From contig JH720293.1 in NCBI GenBank assembly GCA_000231825.2, forward strand, positions 248,001 to 312,000: a stretch of DNA of 64,000 nt, in the 5' to 3' direction. The stretch comes from Tetrahymena elliotti 4EA (Eukaryota; Ciliophora; Oligohymenophorea; Hymenostomatida; Tetrahymenidae). A program made the position numbers and the translations under genes. Position 1 is the stretch's first letter; every line of letters starts with the position of its first letter. The notes under the pieces are model-generated. The model saw only the letters and a program-made list of their open reading frames with translations. It was not told the origin of the DNA and searched no databases. This document shows, piece after piece, positions 1-11,540 of the stretch.

Positions 1-577
1 TTAATAAATATTTTATTTTCGAAATAGGAATATCTTTTTAGTACAAAAAATCAATGGATTCCAAATTTTTATTTATTCATAAATTTATGATGTAATTAAC
101 TATGTTTAAGAAAATTAAAAGAAATTTAACATTCTAAATTTAAATTAAAATATTTCACATTAGTTTAAATTCAAAGAAATAAAATGTTTCTCATAATAAA
201 ATAGAAAATGAGTAGATATAACATACAAAAGTTAAAAAAGTAATTTCATTTTTAAATCTAACTCAATTAGAAGCATATAATTTTATTTTACGGCTATTTT
301 TTTATCATCATAAATCTTAAGAGGAATAATTGCAAATGAATAAATATATTAAAGAAAAACACTGCTTGCTTGTATGATTTCATATGAATGTGAATGAATT
401 AAAAGAAAATATGAAGGAAGCTCATTTAATTTGGATACTATTTTGATAATTAATTATAATCAATATAATATCTTCTCCTTTTAATTTAGTACAATAAGAA
501 CAAGAAAGAGAGAAAAATATCAATAGAAAGAAAAAGAAAAAAGAGGAAAGCATAAGAAATATCCATATCAATTTCAA
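1..577. other. AT-rich 5' flank, no gene seen
   Basis: No frame free of TGA with protein-like composition was found on either strand. The last stretch before position 578 is rich in A and G (about 490-560), a common leader composition in ciliate genes, and probably holds the promoter and 5' UTR of the uL4m gene. Confidence 0.5.
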
Positions 578-2213
578 ATGTTTTTATTTTAAAGAAGTTT
601 TAAATCTCTTTCATTTTTAAGCCAAGTGAAGAGAGCTTTTTCTATTACAAATTATTCTATAAAGCCAGTAAAATATGAACTTAAAGTTAATGAATAGCCT
701 GGAAAAATGCCTATCTTAGTTCGTAAATCAGATGAAATTTTAGTTAAACAATGGTGGTCTCAATCTCGTAAACTAGAATTTTTTAAAAATTTCAAAAATT
801 GCAAATTATAATATGTTTAATATTTTTTATTTTATGAACTAAAAGCTTTCGAAAAAACTTAGCCTTTACGTGTTCCTATTTTAAAATTTTTAGCTGAAAA
901 TGGATAAGCTTACACTGGAAAAACAGTTGGTAAGCAATTAAGATTAATTTAACTCAAGTCAATAATAATGAATTAGGATAATAAAACATTGATAAAAGAA
1001 GATTTTATCTTATTTGAATGAAATTTTGAGAAAAAGATGTTTTTATACATTTTTGAATATGAAAAATGATTTCAATTAATTCTTATTTTTTTGCAAATAA
1101 AAGATTTGGATCATGATATTTTTAACGTTCCTTTACGTAGAGATATTGTTCATTCTTATGTATTATGGCGTTAAAATAGAGATCAAATAAAAACACATAT
1201 GACTAAAACTAAGGGAACTGTTTCAGGTTCAGGCAAGAAACCTTATGCATAAAAGGGTACTGGTAAAGCTCGTATGGGTAATAAGGTAAATATTTACTTA
1301 TTATCAATTATTTTTTTGAATAATATATCTTGTTCATAAATTAAATTATTTTTATCATTTACAAAGCGTGCTCCTGGTAGAAAGAAAGGTGGTAAGGCTC
1401 ATGGTCCCAAGCCCAGAATTTTAAGATATCCTCTTAATAAAAAGATTAGATTACAAGGTAAATTGAATATTAATCATTATGGTGTTTAAAATAATGGATC
1501 AATTAGTAGAATTAAGGAGAAATTTAAAATTAAATTTGATCTTTAAAAGCAATGAACAATTTGAAAAATAAATATATCAAGCATAATACTAAAGAGTTAT
1601 CTTTTATAAAAAATAGCTTTAAAGGTTGTTTTAAGTGCCAAATTAGCTGAAGGTAAGCTTCGTATTATAGATACCGAACAAGTCGATGAACCTAAGACCA
1701 GAGCTATTGCTAAAATGTTAGAAAAAATGGATAAGCGTTCCAGAATTTTAATTGTACATCCTTATCAACTTGATAAAAACTTTGAATTAGCTCATTAAAA
1801 TATTTAAAAGTTGCAATCTTGCTATCCTAATGTATAAAATTAAATTTAATCTTCAAGAAGTATATTTTAATGATGTTTTTGTATATTTATTTTAAAAGGA
1901 ATTGAGTGTCTTAAAGGTTTTAACTAATGATAGAATTTTCATTACTTTAGATGCCTTAAGATAATTAACTCAAGAAATGTAAGATAGAACTTTTAGAAAC
2001 TACAGAATGAAGCATGTTGAAAGAGGTGTTACTGAGAGTGAAGCTGAAAGAGAATAAGTCTGGCCTACTCCTAAATAATAAGATGTCAAGCCAATTTATG
2101 ATCCTTCTAAGCCTCTTGAATTTAAGTTTAAGATTTTACAAGACTACTACGAATAATATGAAAAGCTTAAAGAAAATGGGGAAATTTAAAAATACAGAGA
2201 AAATATTGAATGA
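578..2213 (+). CDS. MRPL4: Mitochondrial large-subunit ribosomal protein uL4m
   Basis: Structural protein of the mitochondrial large ribosomal subunit, uL4 family. Five exons (578-929, 1104-1285, 1367-1457, 1617-1831, 1899-2213) sum to 1155 nt, giving 384 residues with TAA/TAG as Gln and a TGA stop. The diagnostic uL4 loop is split by an intron: 'VSGSGKKPYAQKGTGKARMGN' type residues end exon 2 and 'RAPGRKKGGKAHGPKPR' opens exon 3. The second half holds the Rossmann-like part, with 'KLAEGKLRIIDT' and 'RILIVHPY'. The first roughly 20 residues are rich in R, S and F and lack acidic residues, as in a mitochondrial presequence. The C-terminal tail of about 80 charged residues is longer than in bacterial L4. 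It converges with the channel gene downstream. The ATG is the first in frame. Very likely correct. Confidence 0.93.
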
Positions 2214-2572
2214 AAAAGCTGAATAAATTAGTTAATCTTATTGCTAAATTATTGAAGAGTTAACTTTTTTATTGAAATTTCTATCACAAAAGTATGAAGC
2301 AACTACAAATTTTATAAGATTGAATGAGGATTGTGCTTTTAATTTATAAAATAATATTTAAACAAGCAAAGAAAAAAATATATTTAATTTGATTAAAAAT
2401 TAGATAGTAGTATAAAATATAAATAAATAGATAAGTAGTTTAATTTTTTAATTAACTAATTTAGTCTCTAATTTACTAATTAACTCACTCAATCTATTCT
2501 TTATATCTCTCATTCATTTCATTTATATATCATATCATATCTTTTTTTAGCTTATTTTTTATTCATTATCAC
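2214..2572. other. Convergent 3' spacer
   Basis: Spacer between two convergent genes. It is T-rich towards the right, consistent with the two 3' UTRs. No gene or hairpin of note was seen. Confidence 0.5.
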
Positions 2573-5500
2573 TCAATAACGAATGCTGCTTATATTTATT
2601 TCTTTTATACTCTCTGTTTCACTTTTGTTGATATCACTGTAAATATTATTATACATATTCGAACCATCATGAAATTAGCTTTTCTTTTATATTTCAAAGT
2701 TTTTAAATTAAGGTAAATATTTTAATGAATGGACTGAGCTTTTGGGAGTATCAACTGAAAACTCTTCCTTTTCATTATTACTAATATTATTGAGAATTAT
2801 ACTTTCTTGTTTTTAGATATCATCCTTTCCATCTACTTTCTTACATGTTAGTGGACTTAAATACTTATTTTTATTTGTTAAGGTATCTAAAAATGAAGCA
2901 CTCTAAATTTTAAAAATAAATTCAGAGAAACCTGGCTTTTTTTGTTATGAATCTTTATGATAGGTTAATTGACTATCTTCAAGTTCACTTTATTATATAT
3001 TGTATTTTTTTAGCAATTATTTGCCTTGACTTTAATTAGCTCCTTTAGATTATCGTCTCTTTTTGAGATTCATAAAACTTTCAATGACCTTGCTTTCATC
3101 CACTGGTTGAATACTTGGCTAAAAATTTAAAACATCTATTTAAATATAAAATAAATTGTTGAATTTATTATTTTTAAAGCTAATTTTACTTAAATTTTTA
3201 AGCTACAAACTTCTATATCTCTTCAATACCTCAGTTACATTAAACTATGGTTTGTAGTGAGTGAAAGATTTTACTAAATCAAAGTAAAGTAAAGAATTTT
3301 CTTGATGATAAATTATTTTATTTTACATCTAAGACTATATAAATTATTCTTAAAGTTTCTAAATTTATTACTCAACTTACAGTAAAAAAACCTTACTAAA
3401 GTTCCTATTTTTCAAATTCCTTTAAAAATATTATTTATTTTAGTTAAAAAGGGAGTTCTTGTAAGTTTCAAGGCTATTTCTCTTCATGTATTCAGGAACT
3501 TTTTTAGGAAATCCAATAGAATTATTTCCAGTAAAGTTTGCTGTTGATTAATATTGCCCAGTCTATTATTTTTTGGAGAAATAAGTATTGTTTCTCTCCT
3601 TTAATCCCTATTCTATTTGTAGAGCATTTTAGCTTGGAACAAGTTCAGAAATAGAAGGTACAGAAATTTTGTGAGGACTACTAGATTAAATAAATGACTA
3701 GCCATCATTTACTGTTTCTATCTCAATATTTTAATTTGATCTTGATTTTGATTTGTGAATCCCAGGAGATAATCCAACTAAATTAGCTTATGAAACATTA
3801 ACAAAAGTTGATTTTCTATTTTTTTCTCTTAATTCATCTTAATTTTCATAAAAAAGCTGGGAAAATTATCTTTTAACTAAGCTTTGTGTAAAATTTTAAG
3901 GAGGTTCTTTAATCAAGCTCTAACCTGATTTTAATCTTTCATACGATTCATGCTTATCAATTGATTAACTCATTATATTCTCATCTCTTTAACAGGGACT
4001 ATTGTTAACAAATATATTATTTTTATCCTCAAGTTTTTAAATTTCTCTGATAGATGTTATGTATTTTTCAGCTTATTCATTTAAATTATTGTTATTATTA
4101 TTATCGTCATCTTCCTATTCACTATCATCTAAAAATTGGATATTATCCATTATATACTGCTCAACAATTTCATTTTTTTGAACAAAAAATTTATTTTACT
4201 CAATTTATATTTTCATAACATTGTGAAAAGTATTATTTTTGGTCATTTTAGATTTTTAACGTTTATTTGGATACCTGTTACTTTCAACATAATTATATCC
4301 ACTCTTTAATATTACTTTTTATTTATCTGGAATATAATGAACAAATGGGCAATTTTCTATAAGGTGATTCAGTTATTTACAACCAAAGCATTCCAATTTT
4401 ACTTCACTTTATTCTGCATTCAAAATCATAGTGTCTCTGATATCACAAAATCTTTCAAAATCCTTATTATAGTCCTTGAGTAAATGTATAAAATCTTGTC
4501 TTTCAATGCATAAGAGGGTACAGAAATCTTTACTCCTAGCATTAAATTATCTTTTCTTGCCAGTAAAAAATTCTTTAACTCCAAAAAGCATCCCCTTTTC
4601 TAGGGTCTATATTACATGTACTCCTTTCTTATTCAAAGAAAGTGGCTCTTATAAGTCTAAATACTTTTCAACTAAACCTATTTTTACATTAGATATTTAA
4701 AAAAATATTAATTTTTTGCTTTTACCTTCCTCAACAAAGTAAATCGCAGTATCTTTATCTCCATCTGTAAAAATCTACTAAAATGGGCAAAAGTTTTTTT
4801 CTTATATAATTTAAACAACTTTTTGCAGGAATTATTCTGAGAAATTTTAACTAAAAAGCGCATAATCTTAAACAATCAGTTTATTGGCTTCCATCAATAG
4901 AGTTTGCTTTAGTTCATCAGATAGTTCATTTATAATAATTTATTCTTCGTTGCATTTGCTATTTTTAGATTTTATCCAAAACTAATTTATTTTCAATTTT
5001 ATTTTGTTAATTAATAAAAAATATAATTTATTTATTTTTTTTTAATTTACGTAATATAAATATTAAAGGATCTGCTGCTAAAGTTCAATAGAAATATTCT
5101 TTTTTTTCATGTACGCTTTTATAACAGATTTTTTATTTTCTATTTCTTTTTTAGAATTATGAATTTCAGACAATATTTATCCAACAGAGTTAACTATATA
5201 GGCAAAAACTAAAGATGATGTTATCATAACTAAAATATTAAACAGTCGCTCATTAGAAGTTGTAGGATAAATATCTCCATACCCAACAGTAACCATGGTT
5301 ACTATAATATAATGAAGACTTGCAATATATATTTCAAATCTATTTTACTCTATGCTTCTTTCATCAATCTTCAAAAATTATGTTATCCATGATTTTTATT
5401 ATGACTGCGTTTCTGTAATACCAACATATACCCATAATAGTGATGCCAAATGAGCAATACAAAATGCATAGTTAACTAGGAGTAATAATTAAGTTATTTT

Positions 5501-6235
5501 CTTGAGTATTTGAAACTACATAATCTTCTCTTGTAGCTTAGATAAGAAACAAAAAATAGTGTAGGAATGAGCTATTATGAAAATCAAGTATATAAAATTT
5601 TATTAATAGCTTCCTTCAATATTCAAGAATAAAACAATAATTGAAACCCTAGAATAAAATGTGTAGCTCATCAAACAATTTTTGAGAATCTAGGGCCTAT
5701 TACTTATGTATTTACCTTGTATATAAATACCTGAGTTAAATTAAATTATTACTTAAGCTATTTAAGTAGCAATATAAATACTATTCATTTTTTCAATATA
5801 TTTTGGAATTTGTTCTTAAATTTAAAAGCATGACTAAGTAGAAAAATAGAAACCTAAAATGTAAAAAAGCGCAATTTCTAAAGTACTTAAAAGAAACATA
5901 TAATTACTTTCAGTAGAGAAAAGAGGAACTTAACAAGAAAAACAGAACTATCTGTCTTCTTTTCTATCATTTGAATTTTAGATCTATTTATTTTATGTTG
6001 CTATGGATTATTTGTCATATGAATCTTCTACATAGTATGAGTTATCATTCAGTATTTTGAACTACTCTTTGCTCATTTTTTGAAGCATTTTAGATCTCAA
6101 AGTGCTCATTAATTTTGTAGCATACTTTTTCAGTATCTACCTTCCAATAATATATCTTATATTTTGCCCTTCCTGGGAACTACTTTTTAAAGGATTACTT
6201 TCTGCTAAGCATTTATGAATTGTGTTTTTACTCAT
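2573..6235 (-). CDS. Cyclic-nucleotide-gated-type K+ channel
   Basis: Voltage/cyclic-nucleotide-type cation channel of the expanded ciliate family. Three exons (5051-6235, 4726-4981, 2573-4677) sum to 3546 nt, 1181 residues. Residues 1-130 are cytosolic and followed by several hydrophobic spans. The pore loop reads 'VTMVTVGYGDIYP', with the K+ filter TVGYGD at 316-321, then the S6 helix. The linker and CNBD follow: 'INELSDELK', 'QNFSEQFL', 'FTDGDKDTAIYFVEEG', 'EKGMLFGVKEFFTG'. After 'IERQDF...CDIRD' comes a Cys/His cluster, C-x2-C-x4-H-x4-C, ending in 'CPFVHY'. The last roughly 600 residues are low-complexity S/N/Q-rich. The S4 segment is weak in arginines, so voltage gating is uncertain. Exon 3 stays open through AT-rich stretches that look like introns. 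K+ selectivity is inferred from the filter. Confidence 0.9.
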
Positions 6236-6419
6236 ATTGCTGTTTGTAAAGTAGAAAGACAATTCGTTTATTTTTAACAAATAATTATAAATAAAGTGTT
6301 GAAATAATTATGTAAAAATATATATTAACAAATTTAGTAATTATTAAGTTAATTGTATTTAACATTATTAGGTTTAATAAATTAATTCCACATATAAATT
6401 TTTTAGAGTTTTTTCAGCT
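6236..6419. other. Short tandem-gene spacer
   Basis: 184 bases between two genes on the minus strand. It must contain the 3' UTR of the deaminase gene and the channel promoter. A+T only, no motif recognised. Confidence 0.5.
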
Positions 6420-7671
6420 TCATATCGATTCATCTTTTTCTTCTTTTTTCTTTCTTCTGTGTCTTTTTTCCTCATCTAAGTTTAGGTTTCCCTTCTCATA
6501 AAACTATTTTAAAACTTGCTTGCACTCTTCTTCTAAAAATCCTCCTTTTATTTTGTAAATAAATATGTTTGAATGAACAAGATAAAATAGTAGTTTTATT
6601 TAATAAAAAAGATTTATTTAATAAAAAAAAAATATTAATATACCATAAGATGGATATGAATTAGCCCCATAATTTGAAGTATTTAGGTCTAAGATAGTGC
6701 CATTTCCTCCAAATTTTTCATTATAACACCCAAAATAGACTTCTTTTATTCCTTTAAAATTTAAAAAAACAGCAGAAATAAGTATTTTTCTATAATGATA
6801 TTGCAACTAATAAAATTATAATTTGATTTTTTTATGTAGACAACATATGTTAAAAGTAAATGATTAAGATTAGATCTATCTTTTTTGAACTAAATACCCA
6901 TTAATGATAAAGAATAAGCACACATTATGCATGGCTCGCATGTTACAAATAAAGTTATTTCCTTGAAAATATTTTGCTCATCATACTTTTAATAGTTTTG
7001 AAATATTAATTTTTCAACATTTTGTATGAAAATTAAATATACATTTGATCCACATTTATCTAAGATTTCATTTATACAATTTACTTCACAATGAAGAGTT
7101 GCCTTTTATGAATTATAAAGAAGTTATTTACACAATTTTATTTATTTATTAAATATGTTGCTTTAATGTGCCCCATAAGAAAAGATTTAAAATTAAGAAG
7201 ATTTATTTTTGATACATTTCCAAACTGATTTGTTTTGTTGTGAGATTAAGCTATTATTTCATGATCTTAATTATTATTTGTAAATTTAACCATCACACAT
7301 CCAACTGCTACTTCCAGTTTATCTATGGCTATTTTACTCTATGATATACAGAACGTGAATTTACTCTTCAAAGATCCAATTATTTTACTTATTCTATGGC
7401 GAGCTTCATATAATAATTAATTACATCCTTGTTCAAGGGATATTTTTACAATTTTTGTGGCTACATTTTGGAAATAAAATTTGATATTATACTTTATCTA
7501 ATTTGGTAATATCAAAAATAAAAGATCTAAAAATTCATTATTCAAAAATGGAGAAAATAATGCAAATTTTGACGAAATTTGAAGCCTCTACTTGAGGAGA
7601 CACAAATATAGAAAGTACAAAAAATGAAATTGTTACCAATAAAGTAAGAAAGTGTATTAAATTGATAACAT
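6420..7671 (-). CDS. ADAT2: tRNA-specific adenosine deaminase subunit (ADAT2/Tad2-like)
   Basis: Catalytic-type subunit of the heterodimer that converts A34 to inosine in the anticodon wobble position of tRNAs. Four exons (7216-7671, 6898-7102, 6644-6751, 6420-6544) sum to 894 nt, 297 residues. The cytidine-deaminase fold is clear: 'EVAVGCVMV', 'NKTNQFGNATLHCE', 'CEPCIMCAYSL', 'GIKEVYFGCYNEKFGGNGT', then the C-terminal 'EECKQVLKQFYE' helix. Zinc ligands are H156, C210 and C213, and the proton-shuttle Glu is E158. The usual H-A-E reads H-C-E here. About 120 residues precede the deaminase domain and are not part of the family; they include 'QNVATKIVKISLEQGC'. The frame is open throughout exon 1, so this is a genuine extension or a wrongly merged upstream ORF; an internal start is possible. 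The partner ADAT3 is not in the window. Confidence 0.88.
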
Positions 7672-8422
7672 TTTATCAAATTTGATATTGATGGAGATAA
7701 ATTAATGATTTAAATATATTTTTTTAAATTCGAAGTTATTTAACTTTTTTTATGGTTAAAAATACATGATTTTGCTTGGAATATTTACAACTATCAATTA
7801 CTTTCAAAAAAAAAGAAATGAGTTGATTATTTTTTAAAGATAAAAAATATTGTGTTTAACAATCATGAAAGAGGGAGGATTTGAAGCATATTATAAATAA
7901 AATAAAATTAATCTGTTAATTTCTCATTATTTTAGAAAATAAAATGAATAATACAAACTAAAATTTTGAAATAGAACATTAAAAGGGAGTTAAAATTGAA
8001 GACAAAGGAAATAATTATCCACGAATGATACTGGTAATTGATAAGTAAGAAAAAATAGAAAAGGATAGTTAATATCAACTCTGAATTTTATTTATTTGTG
8101 CAAAATGAATTGGTTTTTAAGTTTGTTTCTTTTCTTATATGCATGCTTAATTAATTGTATAAATGTATTTATCTCAATAAATTTGCATGAATTTGACCTG
8201 TTTGCATATCAGAAAATATCACTTAGAAAGGTATAAGCATAAAGTATAATTTACCTATTAAAACTCTAACTCATAACTTTTTACAATTTATTAAAAAATA
8301 ATATTAGGATTAATCAATCTTTTAAAAATTTTCATAAACAAAAAAGAAACATAAAGCTTAAGTAACAAGATAAGCTCAGAATAAAAAGCACAATTTTATA
8401 GAGACCCACAAACTAGAAAAAA
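7672..8422. other. Divergent promoter region
   Basis: Intergenic stretch between the minus-strand deaminase and the plus-strand ArfGAP. It should carry both promoters. Only A/T-rich sequence was seen, with no recognisable element. Confidence 0.5.
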
Positions 8423-10245
8423 ATGAGTATGGCAGGAGAAATATTAAGTGAGGTAAAATAGGAAAAACTATTCAATATCCTCTTAAAGAGAGAAGAAAAC
8501 TAGATTTGTGCTGATTGTCTTACTAAAGCTCCAACATGGGTTTCTTTAGATTTCGGAGTCTTTGTTTGCATGAACTGTTCCGGTACACTTCAATCTCCCT
8601 TTTTTATATAAATTCTATCTCAAATTTTTAAAGAAAGCTGTATCCAGAGCGATTTAAGTAGGAAAAAGAGAAAAATTTCATTTTTGTATATAAAATAAGA
8701 AGTATTTCTTAATTACTTAATAGATGCTATTTTTTAAATTTTAGATATAAATTACCTCAACTCAATCAGCTTTTTGTTGAGATAGAAGATGATAAATCAA
8801 TTTACAACAATCTAATTATAAAATAGAAACAATATTTTTTATTAAATATAGCTGCCCATAGACGTTTAAGTAGAGCTGTAACTAGAGTTTACTCTACTAA
8901 AATTGATAGCTGGAATCAAGCTAACTACTAAATTATGGATTATGTTGGTAATGCAATTGCAAACTAGTACTGGGAATTTAAAAAACCTACTCGTAGAATT
9001 ACATACAATTCATAGCCTGAAGAAAGAGTTCGCTTTGTTACTGAGAAATATGTTCGTAAAATGTACTGTAACCCTAAAGAAACTAACCCTGTGACCATAT
9101 TTTTAAAAAATAGAGAAAAGGGAATTTTAGAGTAAAACAAATATTGATTCATTAAATTTTACATACAAAAAATGTTATTTTAGTTCAGTCATTTGCTTTC
9201 TTCTTGACTAAAATTATAAAATTTATTCAGATTTCTCATACATTTATGAAAATTTTTATTTTATTCATAGGAGACCTGTATTAAATAGTGAAGATTAACA
9301 TATTTAAGTTCCTCCTATTAACATTGATGGTAAGAAATAGTTTATTTCAAACGGAGCAGCAAGCAACGAGCATAATATTTAAGTTTTCAAGGATATCAAA
9401 GAGTAAAGAATTAATGGTAAAAAAGAGTTTCATTCAGTAACTTCACCTATGTCTCAACCAATTAAGACAATAGATTTATTAGATGTTGATGACCATATGA
9501 AATTAGATGAAGATTTTACCGGTTTCACATAAGCTCCTATTACTATATAAAATAACTAACCACAAAACACATAATCAAATCCCTCAATAAATATTAATGG
9601 AAATAGTTTATTAGATTTTTATGATAAAAAGTAAACTAGTGCTCCAGTTCCCAGCGGTACTTCAGCTAACTAAACTGGATCTAATTTAAATGCATTATAC
9701 TTAAATGGAAATCAATACAAGCAAAATTCTTTCCCTGGTTACACTAATTAGTACTAGCCTCATATGCAATAAAATTTCAACAATTAAGTTAATCCAAGGT
9801 AAAAAATTTTAGATTTTATTACAATTTTAAATAATAATTATTTTTATTAAAAAGTGTAAATAATCCTATATATCCCTAAAATGGAGCAACAACTAATCAA
9901 ATTGGACTTCCTCCAACAAGTGCACCAATCAATAATACTAATAATTAATAGCAAGCTTAAAACAAACCAATTAATTTAATGGAATTGTATTCAAATAATA
10001 CCAACAACAATACCCAAAATACTTAGCAATTTAATACAGCACCTGTTCAACCCCTCAATACATAATTTAATGGAGCAAAAAATCCTAACGAAGTAGTTGT
10101 TGATAAAAACAAATACCAAGCTCTTAATTAAATGAATTAAATGGGATAAGTAGGTTAAATGGGATACTAAGGTTATTATCCTTACTACTAAATGCAGTAA
10201 GGTTACTAAAATTACAACTATCAAAATCAATGGAAATAGTAATGA
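8423..10245 (+). CDS. ArfGAP zinc-finger protein with N/Q-rich tail
   Basis: GTPase-activating protein for Arf GTPases, acting in vesicle coat turnover. Four exons (8423-8582, 8852-9131, 9271-9798, 9855-10245) sum to 1359 nt, 452 residues. The ArfGAP domain fills residues about 15-140: zinc finger 'CADC-x16-CMNC', then 'CSGAAHRRLSRAV' with the catalytic arginine of the HR pair, 'DSWNQANYQIMDYVGNAIANQYWE' type core (seen in parts) and 'KYVRKMY'. One extra Ala lies between CSG and HRR compared with the usual CSGVHR. The rest is disordered: a D/E stretch 'DLLDVDDHMKLDEDF', then Asn/Gln/Tyr-rich sequence ending in MGQ/GYQ-like repeats, similar to tails of SMAP/AGFG and plant AGD proteins that bind clathrin or adaptors. 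The fold is firmly seen; the membrane target is unknown. Confidence 0.9.
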
Positions 10246-11540
10246 TAAAGTAAAATAAAACTAAAATTCTATATATACAACTTAAAAAAATACTTCTTCT
10301 TCAAATAAAATAAAATTTTTAACAAGATATAATATTATGATTTTACAAAAAATTTGTATCAACTCTAAATGTCACCATGATCATTAAATAATTGTTGTCT
10401 TTCTTTTAAATCTTAGCTTTTATCATACATATATTTTCATTCACCAAATCTTTACTAAAAATATTCATATTCATTATAATTTAGTTACACATAAAGAATT
10501 CTTTCATTACTTTTTTTACTCTAAATTATTTGCTTTTATTTTAAGTAGAAAATTAAATAATTTTTACAAGAAAATCTAAAAACAAAAAAAAAATGTTTTT
10601 TTTCAAAAAAATAAAAAATGTACTGGTGTTTTATTATTTTGCTTATACAGCATACAAATTTTCTCAATCGAACACAAACTCATTTTTGTTTGTGAATTTA
10701 CAGATTTTAAATAGAGAGTTACTGTATTTAAAATATCTATTCTTAAAAGTAGAAATAATATGTAAAAGAACATATTGGTATTTTTTTAATATGATTTGAA
10801 TTAATATAAACTTAAATTATAAGGATTTAAATAGATTCAAAATAGATTAAGAAAAGTGAATTTTATTTTTAAAAATATTTTAATAAAATTATTATTTTTC
10901 TTGCAAAATTTCAACACATAAAACACATAAGAAAAATTAAACATTAAATTTGATTTTGTAAAAGTGAACAATTACAATAATTAACTATGTTTTTAGTTCG
11001 ATAATAAGTTATATTGATTATCTAATTAAATAAAGCTATATAATAAATCAAATAGGATGGAGATTTTTTGATAGAAATTATTTGGATATAAGATTGTATT
11101 TTTTTCGATATATATATTATTTTATGTATTATTTTATGGTTATTTAATAAATAATTAAAAATTTACAAACGAATCCGTTTATTCATACATAGAAAACTTA
11201 CTATTTCATTTTATTTTTAGATTGTATTTGAGAGTTTTTTATTATAATCATTAAAAAGCAAAAATAATCATTTTTCCACCTTTTTTCATTATATTTTTTC
11301 TTTCTTTATGATTTAGGTTAGAAACTTTATTAGTTTTTGATGAATATCAAACAAAAAAAAGAAAGAAAGAACATCTTAGTTTATACAAAATAAACAAATA
11401 AGCAATCAATCAGATTATTTGTTTATTTTAAAAGAAAGAAAAAAGCCAATTTATAATTATTAAGTAAAAAAAATTAAAATTTAGAAAAATAAAAGTTATT
11501 AAAATACATATATTTAAAACAAGTAATAAATTCAAAAATT
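10246..11540. other. Intergenic, no gene seen
   Basis: Only AT-rich sequence. A 68-codon ORF at 10593-10799 is Phe/Tyr/Lys-rich and without homology that I can recognise, so it is treated as chance. The segment before 11541 is A-rich and probably the leader of the PTP gene. Confidence 0.5.

Noticed and set aside
2014..2226. 70-codon plus-strand ORF
   Set aside because: Wrong-frame shadow of uL4m exon 5, whose real frame reads TAA/TAG as Gln to the TGA at 2211.
4476..4700. 74-codon plus-strand ORF
   Set aside because: Antisense to the CNBD exon of the K+ channel; no own signal.
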